A DNA stretch of 43,977 nt from DAOTZS01 sp034434335 (GTDB lineage: Bacteria > Chloroflexota > Anaerolineae > CG2-30-64-16), in assembly GCA_034434335.1 (NCBI GenBank), contig DAOTZS010000245.1:1-43977 (forward strand). The letters are read 5' to 3'. The notes beneath the pieces were generated by a model. The model was not told the DNA's origin and did no database searches. It was given only the letters and a program-made list of their open reading frames with translations. Of this stretch, positions 16,251 through 24,562 are shown one piece after another. Within the stretch, counting starts at the first letter, position 1. Each line of letters starts with the position of its first letter. The translations under genes were made by a program, and so were the position numbers.

Positions 16251-16847
16251 TCAGGGCCTGGCAGCCAGCCGGCCATCCAGCCCCAACTCGGCGGCGATCC
16301 CCTGCATGGCTTCTAACACCACCCCTACATGCTCCCAGAGATCCACCCCCAGCTCCGCTGCGCCTTGTTCAATGTCTGCACGGTTGACCGCGGCGGCGAA
16401 GAGTTTGTCCTTCCACTTCTTCTTCACCGAATTGACTTGCACATCGCGGATGTCTTTGGTGGGGCGCACATAGGCCACGGCCATGATCAGGCCGGTCAGT
16501 TCATCGGTGGCGTAGAGGGCCTGGGCCAGGCGGCTGGTACGCGGCACGCCGAGAAAGGAAGCGTGTCCGGCCACGGCATCAATCATCTCTTGCGGGTAAC
16601 CCCACTCGCGGAAGAGCCGTAGCGCGGTGCGCGGATGCCCATTCACCGGGTCGGACATATCGGGGTAGCGTTCGAAATCCAGGTCGTGCAGGAGCGCGGT
16701 CACCCCCCACAATTCCTCGTCGGCGCCGAAGCGCCGCGCGTAAGCACGCACGCCGGCCTCGACAGCCAGCAGATGCTTGCGCAGGCTGTCGCTCTGGATC
16801 CATTCGCAAACTAACTTCCATGCTTCATCTCGACTGGGTAATGCCAT
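16251..16847 (-). CDS. HD-domain protein (predicted metal-dependent phosphohydrolase)
   Basis: 198 residues. The HD signature is complete: His25 in LRKHLLAVE, His54-Asp55 in ALLHDLDFERYPD, His71 in NGHPRTALRLF, His95 in VAGHASFLG and Asp115 in YATDELTG. The HDIG-type fold hydrolyses phosphoester bonds of nucleotides or similar; the substrate is unknown. The ATG at 16847 has GAGG 7 nt upstream. The frame stays open to 16952 through three 51-bp repeats, whose 17-codon unit would add an in-frame peptide repeat, but that extension is repeat DNA and is not accepted. Confidence 0.85.
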   Translation of the reverse strand: MALPSRDEAWKLVCEWIQSDSLRKHLLAVEAGVRAYARRFGADEELWGVTALLHDLDFERYPDMSDPVNGHPRTALRLFREWGYPQEMIDAVAGHASFLGVPRTSRLAQALYATDELTGLIMAVAYVRPTKDIRDVQVNSVKKKWKDKLFAAAVNRADIEQGAAELGVDLWEHVGVVLEAMQGIAAELGLDGRLAARP

Positions 16848-16859
16848 ACTTATCCTCTG

Positions 16860-17012
16860 TGTACTGCAGGCTTCAGCCTGTTGGTCTCTCGCAAAACTCA
16901 CATCTTGCCCTGTAGCGCAGGCTTCAGCCTGTTGGTTTCTCACAAAACTCACATCTTACTCTGTAGCGCAGGCTTCAGCCTGTGGGTTTCTCACAAAACT
17001 CACATCTTGCCC
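16860..17012. repeat. Three tandem 51-bp repeats with internal palindrome
   Basis: Units at 16860-16910, 16911-16961 and 16962-17012, with the third the best match to the second. Each contains the palindrome AGGCTTCAGCCT and ends in CACATCTTGCCC or a close variant. The third unit overlaps the last 12 coding bases and the stop of the upstream permease; the first stops 13 bp before the HD-gene ATG. The repeats fill the whole intergenic space. Confidence 0.9.
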
Positions 17013-17902
17013 TTCAAATAAGGATCAATAGCATCGCGCAGGCCATCGCCCACGAAGTTGAACCCCAAAACCGTCAGCAGAATAGCCAGGCCAGGTAAGA
17101 TAGAGGCCCAAGGCGCCGAAAACAGATATTGCTGAGCCTCGTTGACCATCAAGCCCCAGCTAGGGGTGGGCGGCTGCGCGCCGACCCCCAGGAAGCTCAA
17201 GCCGGCCTCGGCCATGATCGCCTGAGGAATATTGAGGGTCAAGAGGACCAGGATCGGAGCAATGCAGTTGGGGATGATGTGGCGCAGCATAATGCGGCCA
17301 TTGCCAACCCCTACCGCCCGGCATGCGATGATAAAGTCGCGTTCCTTGAGCGAGAGCGCCTGCGAACGCACCACCCTCGCCGCGCCGGCCCAGCCCACCA
17401 CACTGAGCGCGATGAAAAGGGTGAACAGAGATGCACCCAGGGTGTAGGTGACGACCATCGCCAGGATGATCGAAGGGAACGCCAGGACCACATCCGCCAC
17501 ACGCATGATCAGAGTATCCAGCCACCCACTGTAGAAGGCACTCAATACCCCCAGCACAGAACCAATGATCATGGAGATGGCTGAAGGGATCAGGCCGATC
17601 AGCAGGGAGATGCGCGCTCCGAAGATCACCCGGCTCAACAGGTCGCGGCCGTAGAAATCGGTGCCAAAGGGGTAGCGCGCCGAAGGTGGCATGAACTGAT
17701 GGTCCAGATCCACATGGACCGGGTCATAGGGCGCGATGAGGGGCGCGAAAGCCGCGCAGAAGCAGAGCAATGCCACGATTCCTGTGCCGGCCAGAGCCAG
17801 CCGATTACGCTGGAACCGACGCCGGATATCTTGCCCAAAGGAAACCTGTCGAATGGGCACAGCTTCAAAGGTGCCGTGCGGGGATGCAGACGAGTTATTC
17901 AT
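17000..17902 (-). CDS. ABC transporter permease, DppC/OppC family
   Basis: A 300-residue inner-membrane permease of a peptide-type importer. The ATG at 17902 is chosen because it overlaps the stop of the preceding permease by 8 bp; the longer frame to 17965 is non-homologous. An N-terminal cytosolic stretch precedes TM1 (ALAGTGIVALLCFCAAFAPLI). DPVHVDLDHQFMPPSARYPFGTDFYGRDLLSRVIFGARISL is the family's periplasmic signature. The ATPase-contacting loop is RVVRSQALSLKERDFIIACRAVGVGNGRIMLRHIIPN. The final KGKM residues lie in the 51-bp repeat. No ATPase gene is nearby. Confidence 0.92.
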   Translation of the reverse strand: MNNSSASPHGTFEAVPIRQVSFGQDIRRRFQRNRLALAGTGIVALLCFCAAFAPLIAPYDPVHVDLDHQFMPPSARYPFGTDFYGRDLLSRVIFGARISLLIGLIPSAISMIIGSVLGVLSAFYSGWLDTLIMRVADVVLAFPSIILAMVVTYTLGASLFTLFIALSVVGWAGAARVVRSQALSLKERDFIIACRAVGVGNGRIMLRHIIPNCIAPILVLLTLNIPQAIMAEAGLSFLGVGAQPPTPSWGLMVNEAQQYLFSAPWASILPGLAILLTVLGFNFVGDGLRDAIDPYLKGKM

Positions 17903-18815
17903 AGCGGATGCGCGGGTCCAGATAGGCATAGCTGAGGTCGGCGACCAGGTTGCCCAGCACGACAAGGAACACGGCCAAGATCACGGAGCCCTGCAGCAGT
18001 GGGGAGTCCCGGTTTTGGATCGCGCCCACGGAGACCCGGCCAATCCCTGGTATCCCGAAGACACTTTCCGTAATTACAGCTCCGGAGAGCAGATCGGCGA
18101 CCTGGATCGCCATGATGGTAACCACGGGGAGGAGTGAGTTCTTGAGGGCGTGGCGGGTGAGGATCAACCACTCCCGCAGCCCTTTGGCCCTGGCTGTGCG
18201 GATGTAATCTGAACCCATAACCTCCAGCAGGCTGGCGCGGGTGAGCCTGGCGATGACGGCGGCCGAAGACCATCCCAATACGATGCCGGGCATGATCAGG
18301 TGTACCGCGCTGCCGTAGCCAGAGATGGGCAGCAGGCCCAGCTTCCAGCCGAACACCAGTTGGAACACAAGCCCCGACCAGAAGACAGGCACCGACACCC
18401 CCAACAGGGCAAAGATGGTAGCCAGGTAGTCAGGGGTCGAATAGTGCTTAAGGGCGGCGATGATCCCGGCCGGGATGCCTACGCCCCAGGCAAAGAGGAG
18501 CGCGGCGGCAGTCAGGGCCAGGGTCTTGGGAAAGGCATCAACCAGCAGCTCACCAACGCTCCGTTTGATCTTGTAAGACACACCGAAGTCGCCATGGAGC
18601 ACATCCCACAGATAGCGCACGTAGCGTTGGGGCCAGGGATCATCCAGGTGCATCTGCTTGCGCACGCGTTCGACCACATCAGGGTCAATATGCTCTCGCA
18701 TCATCAACGCCACCGGATCGCCTGGTACAACCTCCAGGAGGAAGAAGGTAAGGAACGTTGTTCCCAGGATGACCGGGATGGCCTGCAGAAGGCGATTGGC
18801 GATATATCTCAGCAT
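17895..18815 (-). CDS. ABC transporter permease, DppB/OppB family
   Basis: A 306-residue permease, the partner of the next gene. MLRYIANRLLQAIPVILGTTFLTFFLL forms TM1. VVPGDPVALMM and the helical DPDVVERVRKQMHLDDPWPQRYVRYL are typical of DppB, as is the loop IRTARAKGLREWLILTRHALKNSLLPVVTIMA that docks to the ATPase. GGAG is present before the ATG. The coupled overlap with the second permease indicates a fixed 1:1 pair. It is separated from its binding protein by about 480 bp containing a stem-loop, element D and element A3. Confidence 0.93.
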   Translation of the reverse strand: MLRYIANRLLQAIPVILGTTFLTFFLLEVVPGDPVALMMREHIDPDVVERVRKQMHLDDPWPQRYVRYLWDVLHGDFGVSYKIKRSVGELLVDAFPKTLALTAAALLFAWGVGIPAGIIAALKHYSTPDYLATIFALLGVSVPVFWSGLVFQLVFGWKLGLLPISGYGSAVHLIMPGIVLGWSSAAVIARLTRASLLEVMGSDYIRTARAKGLREWLILTRHALKNSLLPVVTIMAIQVADLLSGAVITESVFGIPGIGRVSVGAIQNRDSPLLQGSVILAVFLVVLGNLVADLSYAYLDPRIRYE

Positions 18816-18850
18816 GGCTCCTCAAAGATTGGACACAAGTGAGGCGCATG

Positions 18851-18891
18851 ACGCTGCCCCCGGCTTTGCACAGAGGAGCCGGGGGCAGCGT
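18851..18891. promoter_or_regulatory. Strong intercistronic stem-loop between binding protein and permease
   Basis: A perfect 15-bp inverted repeat (ACGCTGCCCCCGGCT and its complement) with an 11-nt loop, 35 bp upstream of the DppB-like start. No U-run follows on either strand, so it looks more like an mRNA-processing or stability hairpin that would keep binding-protein transcripts in excess over permease transcripts. It could also be the edge of another mobile repeat. Confidence 0.5.
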
Positions 18892-18897
18892 TAATTC

Positions 18898-19083
18898 ACA
18901 GGAGTTACGCAGTTGCACTACGCTGTACCCCCACCCCCAATCGGGGGCGGGGGAATCCTGTGAAAAGTGTATTCTGGGCGGCTTTGCCGCCCAGAATACA
19001 CTTAACCTCGATCCCCCTTCCCCGCAAGGCGGGGAAGGGGGTAGGGAGATGGGGCGATACGCCCTAAAGTGCGTAACTCCTGT
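18898..19083. mobile_element. Family D MITE-like element with 14-bp perfect terminal inverted repeats
   Basis: 186 bp bounded by ACAGGAGTTACGCA and its exact complement. It is flanked on both sides by AATTC (18893-18897 and 19084-19088), a likely 5-bp target duplication. Inside are a hairpin with arms around GGCGGC TTTGCC GCC and another around CCCTTCCCCGCAAGGCGGGGAAGGG. There is no open reading frame of note, so it must be mobilised in trans. It is the only copy in the window. Confidence 0.85.
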
Positions 19084-19139
19084 AATTCAGAGGCCTGGCT
19101 AACGTACCCATGCTCAGGTACGCTCTCGCACTATTCAAC

Positions 19140-19298
19140 GTAACTATTCAGGCCGATTGAAATCGTCCCTCCTGGGCACTTCGTGCCGGGTGTCGGCCTC
19201 CGCAGACACCCTTCATGAATGTATAGAGTGGTCGGCGAAGGCCGACCACTGGCCGCAGGCCCCAAAAGGGTGACTTCCAGTCACCGCTGAATAGTTAC
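19140..19298 (+). mobile_element. Family A MITE-like element A3 with 8-bp target duplication
   Basis: 159 bp from GTAACTATTCAG to CTGAATAGTTAC. It is flanked by TATTCAAC on both sides (19132-19139 and 19299-19306), a perfect 8-bp duplication. Internal palindromes: CGATTGAAATCG, GGGCAC-TTC-GTGCC, GTCGGC-CTCC-GC(A)GAC, GGTCGGCGAAGGCCGACC and GGTGACTTCCAGTCACC. Its last base is part of the stop codon of the binding-protein gene. Confidence 0.9.
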
Positions 19299-20944
19299 TA
19301 TTCAACTATCTCGATGCCATAGTAAGGCATGTTGCTCCAGCCGTTCCAGGAGACCTTGAAGTTCTTCACCTTGGGGTTCACGACGAAGAGGTGCTCCAGG
19401 TGGAAGAGTGGGATGAAGGCGAAGTCTTCATAGACGATCGTCTTCTCGATCTCCTGATAGAGCTTATAGCGCGCTGCCATGTCTGTCATGGCGCGGGCCT
19501 TCTCCAGTTGTTCCTGGACAGCCTTGTTCTGGTAGTTCCAGGAGCGCGCGACACTGTTGCGGGCTGCGAAGAACGTGTAGATGAAGTTGTCAGGGTCGTT
19601 ATAGTCGGCTGACCAACTGCTGACATAGCTGCCCAGCTTACCTTCCTTACGTGTGCCGAAGAAGGCTGCATCGTCGAGTTGCTTGATCTCGGCTTTGATG
19701 CCCACCTGAGCCAGCATAGCCTGGATCGCCTCGTTGATCTTGAGGGTGCTGGGGGAGTTGACCGTCTGATAGATGGTCATCTCGAAGCCATCCGGGAAGC
19801 CGGCCTCGGCCAACAAGGCTTTGGCCTTCTCAGGATCGTATGGGAAGCCTGGCAGGTCAGGGTTGTAGCCGGCCAGGCCCGGGGCCAGGATCCCTTTGGC
19901 CGGGATGCCGGTGCCGTAGTACAACTTGTCAATCAACGTCTGCCGGTCAATGGCATACATCATCGCCTCGCGCACCTTGGGGTTGTCGAAGGGCGGGATC
20001 AGTTGATTGATGCTCATGTAGTAGGTGCCAACCCGCGGCCCGCTGACGATGTGGTCTTTCCATTGGGGGTCGTTCCTGAATTCGGGGATCTGGGAAGGCG
20101 CGTAGTCCAGGTCAAAGACGTCCAGCTCGCCCTTGCGGAACATCAGGGCCTGTGTCTGTGGCTCGGGGACGATCCTCATGATGAGCTTGTCGAATTTGGC
20201 CCGGCCCCGGAAGTAGTCGTCAAACGCGGACAGCTCAAGTACGCTGTTGTAGACCCATTTGTCCAGCTTGAACGGGCCGGTACCGATCGGTTTGATGCCG
20301 AAGTCTGCGCCTACCTCTTCGGCGTACTTCTTGGGGAAGATCGCTCCGGCTGGGGTGGCCAGGTTGGCCAGGAATGGTGCGAAGGGCGCGGCCAGGGTGA
20401 TCTCCACGGTGTAGTCGTCAATCTTCTTGAGGCCGCTGGTGGTGTCCGCTTTGCCCTCCATCCGCTCCTGTGCACCGGCGATCATGTCGAAGAAATCGGT
20501 GTTCAGGGCCTTGGTGGCCGGGTTGAGCATGCGGTCGAAGGTGTAGATTACGTCATCTGCGGTCAGGGTGTCGCCGTTATGGAATTTCACTCCCTTGCGC
20601 AGGTGGAAGGTGTAAACCAGGCCGTCTTCAGAGATGTCCCAGCTCTCGGCCAGGCCCGGGACGAGCTCCGATTGGCCGGGTGCTGTGGTCACGGCCTCTA
20701 CCAGACGGTCGTAAATGTTGAGTGGCAGGAAGTACTCCTCGGTGGTCAGTTGGGGATCGGCCGTGCCGGGGTCGGTGGTCTGAGCGATGGTGAGGGTCAG
20801 AGGGGCGCGGCCCTTTTCAGGTGCAGGTGCCGTGGCAGCGCCTGGCACTGCCGGCGCGGTCGGGGGCACACAACTGCTCAGTGCAAGCAGGGCAACGATA
20901 GCCAGAACGGCCATCAACCGATGAAGAGAAGAGCGGCCTAACAT
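19298..20944 (-). CDS. Peptide-type ABC transporter substrate-binding lipoprotein (family 5)
   Basis: A 548-residue extracellular solute-binding protein of the DppA/OppA family. The signal peptide MLGRSSLHRLMAVLAIVALLALSSC ends in a lipobox with Cys25, so it is a lipoprotein. Hallmarks: PLTLTIAQTTDPGTADPQ, LVPGLAESWDISEDGLVYTFHLRKGVKFHNGDTLTADDVIYTFDR and FDNPKVREAMMYAIDRQTLID. Ligand unknown (oligopeptide or other small solute). AGGAGG sits 10 nt before the ATG. Its stop codon TAG survives the insertion of A3 because the element ends in C. A4 lies in its leader. Permeases follow downstream. Confidence 0.94.
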   Translation of the reverse strand: MLGRSSLHRLMAVLAIVALLALSSCVPPTAPAVPGAATAPAPEKGRAPLTLTIAQTTDPGTADPQLTTEEYFLPLNIYDRLVEAVTTAPGQSELVPGLAESWDISEDGLVYTFHLRKGVKFHNGDTLTADDVIYTFDRMLNPATKALNTDFFDMIAGAQERMEGKADTTSGLKKIDDYTVEITLAAPFAPFLANLATPAGAIFPKKYAEEVGADFGIKPIGTGPFKLDKWVYNSVLELSAFDDYFRGRAKFDKLIMRIVPEPQTQALMFRKGELDVFDLDYAPSQIPEFRNDPQWKDHIVSGPRVGTYYMSINQLIPPFDNPKVREAMMYAIDRQTLIDKLYYGTGIPAKGILAPGLAGYNPDLPGFPYDPEKAKALLAEAGFPDGFEMTIYQTVNSPSTLKINEAIQAMLAQVGIKAEIKQLDDAAFFGTRKEGKLGSYVSSWSADYNDPDNFIYTFFAARNSVARSWNYQNKAVQEQLEKARAMTDMAARYKLYQEIEKTIVYEDFAFIPLFHLEHLFVVNPKVKNFKVSWNGWSNMPYYGIEIVE

Positions 20945-20997
20945 GTTCCTGGATCCTCCTTCTAAAGTGATCTGTGAAAAGGGGCTATAGCAAGGCG

Positions 20998-21160
20998 GTA
21001 ACTATTCAGGCCGATTGAGATCGCCCTTCCTGGGCACTTCGTGCCGGGTGTCGGCCTCCGCCGACACCCTTCATGTATGCATCATGAGAGAGGTCGGCGA
21101 AGGCCGACCTCTGGCCGCAGGCCCAAAAAGGGTGACTTCCAGTCACCGCTGAATAGTTAC
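20998..21160 (+). mobile_element. Family A MITE-like element A4
   Basis: A complete copy of 163 bp with both GTAACTATTCAG ends and the full hairpin set, very close to A3. No convincing target duplication is seen (left GCAAGGCG, right AGCAGAGT). It lies between a possible promoter and the binding-protein gene and would be transcribed in its 5' leader. Confidence 0.88.
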
Positions 21161-21165
21161 AGCAG

Positions 21166-21193
21166 AGTATACTCCTTTACATCTCATCTGCAA
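21166..21193 (-). promoter_or_regulatory. Possible promoter for the binding-protein gene
   Basis: On the minus strand TTGCAG (21188-21193), a 16-nt spacer and TATACT (21166-21171). The -35 is weak. If used, transcription starts at the edge of A4. The rest of 21161-21309 shows no gene. Confidence 0.4.
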
Positions 21194-21309
21194 GCGAGCC
21201 AGGTGTAACGTCAGGGCCCCCGTCACACTCACTGCTTGTCTTCTTTTCCGCTTCATGGCCCAGAGATTGATTTCCGGGCGATAGCTCGTCCTAGACGTGA
21301 GCTACCTGC

Positions 21310-23757
21310 TCATACGTGAGCGAACTCGGTGCGCTGGATGATTTCCTCCTGCAATTCCCGATCCAGCTCTGTGAAGTAGGCGCTGTAGCCGGCCACCCGC
21401 ACTACCAGGTGGCGATACTCTTCCGGGTGAGCCTGCGCCTGGCGCAATGTCTCGCCAGAGACCACGTTGAACTGGACGTGGGGGATTTTCAGGCGACAGA
21501 AGGTGCGCAGGAAGGCCACAAAGCGCCGCAGTGCCTCTTCGCCAGCGAAGAACGACGGCAGGAACTTCATGTTGAGCAAGGTGCCATTGGAGGCCAGCTC
21601 CAGGTTGATCTTGCTCACCGAGCGGAGCACGGCAGTCGGCCCCTTGCGATCCCGCCCGGCCATGGGCGACAGGCCTCCATCGGCCAGCGGCGTGCCGGCC
21701 AGCCGGCCATCGGGCGTCGCTCCCACGTTCCAGCCCATCGGCACGTGGGCGGAGACTGTATAGAAGCCAGGCTGGTAGGTGCCCCCGCGGATCGTAGGAT
21801 ACTGCGCCACCAGCTCGCTGTAGCGGCCAGCCCACTTCTGCGCCAGGGAGTCTACCCGGTCGTCGTCGTTGCCATACTTGGCCGCGCGGTGGATCAGCCG
21901 CTGGCGCAGTGCCTCGTAGCCCTCAAAATTGCAGCGCAGCGCGTGAAGCAGCTCCCCAGGCGCAAGCCATTTCTCCTCAAAGATGGCCTGCCGCACGGCA
22001 GCCAGGCTATCGGCCACATTGGCCACCTGCACCCCCTGGACACCCGAGAAGTTGTAGCGCGCCCCGCCCGCAGTGACGTCCCTCCCGCGCTCGATGCAAT
22101 CGGACACCACCAGCGACAGGAAGGGGGACGGCAGGAGCTCAGCGTGGGCCTGGTCCACTACGTTACACCCCTTGACCATCAGCGCCACAAAGTGAGCCAG
22201 TTGCCGATCGTAGGCCCTTTCCAGCTCCTCGAAAGATCTCATCTCATCCAGGCACTGGGTCGGCAGGCCAATCGGCTCGCCCGTCTGGGGGTCTCTGCCC
22301 CCGAAGAGGGTGAGCTCCAACACCCGCGTCATGTTGAACATGGCTGCGTCGCTCCAGCCCAGGGCCTTGCCCGGGATGGACAGCTCGACACACCCCACCA
22401 CTGCGTAGTTCATGGCATCCTCCCGGGCCACCCCGCGGCGGAGCTGGCCGGGAATGATCACCTCGTCGTTGAAGACCTGGGGCATGCCTCCCCCGCGGCT
22501 GATCACCGACGAGGCGGCCATGAGAAACTCCTCTGGGCTGTTCCGGTGGATGCGGATGGAGAGGTTCGGCTGGGTCAGGCCGATATCTGCCTGGGCGCGC
22601 AGACACATGTAGCTCAGGATGTTGGTGGCGTCGCGGCCATCGGGGAGTTGCCCGCCCACAACGATGTTGAAACCGATAGGAAAGCCGGCAAAATAGCGAG
22701 CGCTCGTGCTGTTGCGCAAGAGGACGATCTCGTTGAACTTGAGCCACAGGTGCTCCAGGAGTGTCTGTGCTTCCTCCAACGTGAGCCGGCCCGACGCCAG
22801 GTCGCGCTCCAGGTACGGCAACATGTACTGATCGAAGCGGCCGGGCGAGAAGCTGCTGGCATTCGACTCAATCTGCAAGAGGACGAAGAGGAACCAGAGC
22901 GACTGCAACGCCTCCCAGAAGTCGCGCGGCGGTTGCTCAGATACCCAGCGACAGATCTCTGCGATCTGTTTGAGTTCGTTACGCCGTTGCTGATCGCCGG
23001 CCTGCCGGGCCAACTCCAGCGCCAGGTTGGCGTAGCGCATCATGAACTCGTGGGCCGCCTGTAAAGCGATCAACGTTGCATCGTAGAAAGCCTGCTGCTC
23101 CGGCGACTGAGCCTCAGGTCGGGCGCGGGCCGCCAACACCTTTTCGCGCAACCCGATCACGCCCAGCCGGAGCCAGTTCTCCACATCAGGCAGGATGTGC
23201 CCCTGGGCGTGATCGGTCTGGTTGAGGGTAAACACTTTGCCGCGCGTGGCCGTCTTCACGTCGGCGGGCAAGCGCGCTGCCACGATGTCCTCCAGGGTTC
23301 TGCCGCGCCAGTACGGGAAGACCTCCTCCCTCAGCTCCCTGATCTGCTCCTGGCTGATCTGGAACCTGTCTTGGGGCCGGGTGGGTAGGGTCTCCAGCTC
23401 GCGGTCTACCCAGTCCACTGCCCCTTCGGGCGCGATCACCCCCATGCGCGGCAGGAGCGAGCGATTGCCCACGATCAGTTCGTGGGGATAGATGGCAATG
23501 CTCATCTGGCGTACCAGGTCGAGCAGCATGCGCCCGCGGCGGACCGGCATGGGCAGTCCCTCGGTGCTGCGGTAGCTCTGAGTTGTGTAGCGGGCGCGCT
23601 CGACATCTACCTGGCGCTGGCGGTCCATCTCGAGCAGCCACTGCCTATACTGGGCCAGCCGCGGCGCCGGCCGTGTAGTCTTCCAGACCTGCGGAGGAAA
23701 AGCCGCCAGTGGATTCACCTCTTCTTTGCCCATTGGCTCAGAATAAATCGTCCTCAT
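21310..23757 (-). CDS. Glycyl radical enzyme (pyruvate formate-lyase-like, dehydratase/lyase group)
   Basis: 815 residues, anaerobic radical enzyme. The thiyl Cys456 and catalytic-type Glu458 are in YAVVGCVELSIPGKALGWSD; the GCVE motif is that of dehydratase/lyase-type glycyl radical enzymes rather than PFL itself, which has two adjacent cysteines. The C-terminal radical loop VVRVAGYSAYFTELDRELQEEII places the glycyl radical at Gly790, 25 residues from the end. The N-terminal PFL domain is present (MRRGRMLLDLVRQMSIAIYPHELIVGNRS). Substrate (diol, hydroxyproline or other) cannot be told from sequence. No activating radical-SAM enzyme gene is in the window, so activation must come from elsewhere. 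It starts with a 4-bp ATGA overlap on the DUF72 stop. Confidence 0.9.
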   Translation of the reverse strand: MRTIYSEPMGKEEVNPLAAFPPQVWKTTRPAPRLAQYRQWLLEMDRQRQVDVERARYTTQSYRSTEGLPMPVRRGRMLLDLVRQMSIAIYPHELIVGNRSLLPRMGVIAPEGAVDWVDRELETLPTRPQDRFQISQEQIRELREEVFPYWRGRTLEDIVAARLPADVKTATRGKVFTLNQTDHAQGHILPDVENWLRLGVIGLREKVLAARARPEAQSPEQQAFYDATLIALQAAHEFMMRYANLALELARQAGDQQRRNELKQIAEICRWVSEQPPRDFWEALQSLWFLFVLLQIESNASSFSPGRFDQYMLPYLERDLASGRLTLEEAQTLLEHLWLKFNEIVLLRNSTSARYFAGFPIGFNIVVGGQLPDGRDATNILSYMCLRAQADIGLTQPNLSIRIHRNSPEEFLMAASSVISRGGGMPQVFNDEVIIPGQLRRGVAREDAMNYAVVGCVELSIPGKALGWSDAAMFNMTRVLELTLFGGRDPQTGEPIGLPTQCLDEMRSFEELERAYDRQLAHFVALMVKGCNVVDQAHAELLPSPFLSLVVSDCIERGRDVTAGGARYNFSGVQGVQVANVADSLAAVRQAIFEEKWLAPGELLHALRCNFEGYEALRQRLIHRAAKYGNDDDRVDSLAQKWAGRYSELVAQYPTIRGGTYQPGFYTVSAHVPMGWNVGATPDGRLAGTPLADGGLSPMAGRDRKGPTAVLRSVSKINLELASNGTLLNMKFLPSFFAGEEALRRFVAFLRTFCRLKIPHVQFNVVSGETLRQAQAHPEEYRHLVVRVAGYSAYFTELDRELQEEIIQRTEFAHV

Positions 23758-24491
23758 CGCCCCACTTCTAACATCTCGCGCAGCTCCACGGCATTTTCTA
23801 CAGCGAAGCCGAGGGCGTCGTTATTGAAGTAAACATAAACATCGCGGCCTTCGGCCAGGAAATGCTGCAAATAGCTGGCCCATTCAGCCAGCTCGGAGCG
23901 GCTGTACCGGCTGCCATAGAGGATCCTGGAGCCGTGCATGCGCACGTAGACCACCTTGCTGGTGGCCAGAACGGGACACTGTATCCCTGGCATGCTCATA
24001 ATGCAGAAGGCGAGGTTGTGCCTGCTCAGGAGATCGAAGACCGGTTCGATCAGCCAGCTCGGGTCCCGAAACTCGAACACATGGATGAGATCAGCAGGGA
24101 GGAGCCTGGCGAAGGCCTCCAACCGTTCCAGGTTGACGTTCCACCCCGGCGGCAACTGGTAAAGTATTGGCCCCAGGCAGTCGCCCAGGCGCCGGGCCCG
24201 TGTCAGAAACCGCTCGAGAGGCTCCTCCGCGTCCTTGAGACGCTTGACGTGGCTCAGGTAGCGGTTGGCCTTGAGCGCGTAGACAAAGCCGGGCGGCGCC
24301 TGCTGGCGCCACTGATCGAAAGCATCCTCGGAGGGCAGGCGGTAGAAAGAGTAGTTGATCTCCACCGTTGCGAAGTGGCGGGCGTAGTGCTGGAACCAGT
24401 CCTTCTGAGATAGCTCTGTGGGATAGAACACCCCACGCCAGTGCTGGTAGATCCAACCCGACGTGCCAATGAAGTAGCGACCGTGCGACAC
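23754..24491 (-). CDS. DUF72 (YecE) family protein
   Basis: 245 residues, TIM-barrel-like DUF72 protein of unknown enzymatic function. Family signatures: FIGTSGWIYQHWRGVFYP at the start, FATVEINYSFYRLPS, FVYALKANRYLSHVKRLKD, GPILYQLPPGW, FEFRDPSW and VYVRMHGS near the end, with VYVYFNNDALGFAVENA at the C-terminus. The start is GTG at 24491 with AGGAG 8 nt upstream. It is translationally coupled to the glycyl radical enzyme downstream. Confidence 0.9.
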   Translation of the reverse strand: MSHGRYFIGTSGWIYQHWRGVFYPTELSQKDWFQHYARHFATVEINYSFYRLPSEDAFDQWRQQAPPGFVYALKANRYLSHVKRLKDAEEPLERFLTRARRLGDCLGPILYQLPPGWNVNLERLEAFARLLPADLIHVFEFRDPSWLIEPVFDLLSRHNLAFCIMSMPGIQCPVLATSKVVYVRMHGSRILYGSRYSRSELAEWASYLQHFLAEGRDVYVYFNNDALGFAVENAVELREMLEVGR

Positions 24492-24562
24492 AAACTTGCT
24501 CCTTAGTCAGCGGTCCTGCGCCAGGCAGGTGGCTGTATGCGGGCTCCCGGCTACCCCTGAGT

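Noticed and set aside
16848..16952. N-terminal extension of the HD-domain protein
   Set aside because: The added residues are the translation of the 51-bp repeats; the ATG at 16847 has its own ribosome site and matches the domain start.
16860..17012. CRISPR-like array
   Set aside because: Units are directly adjacent with no unique spacers between them; only three units and no cas genes. The same applies to the 20-bp array at 26814-26893.
19679..20941. A 420-codon open frame on the plus strand
   Set aside because: Antisense to the family 5 binding protein, which has a signal peptide and conserved domains.
21316..23064. A 582-codon open frame on the plus strand
   Set aside because: Antisense to the glycyl radical enzyme, whose active-site motifs fix the coding strand.
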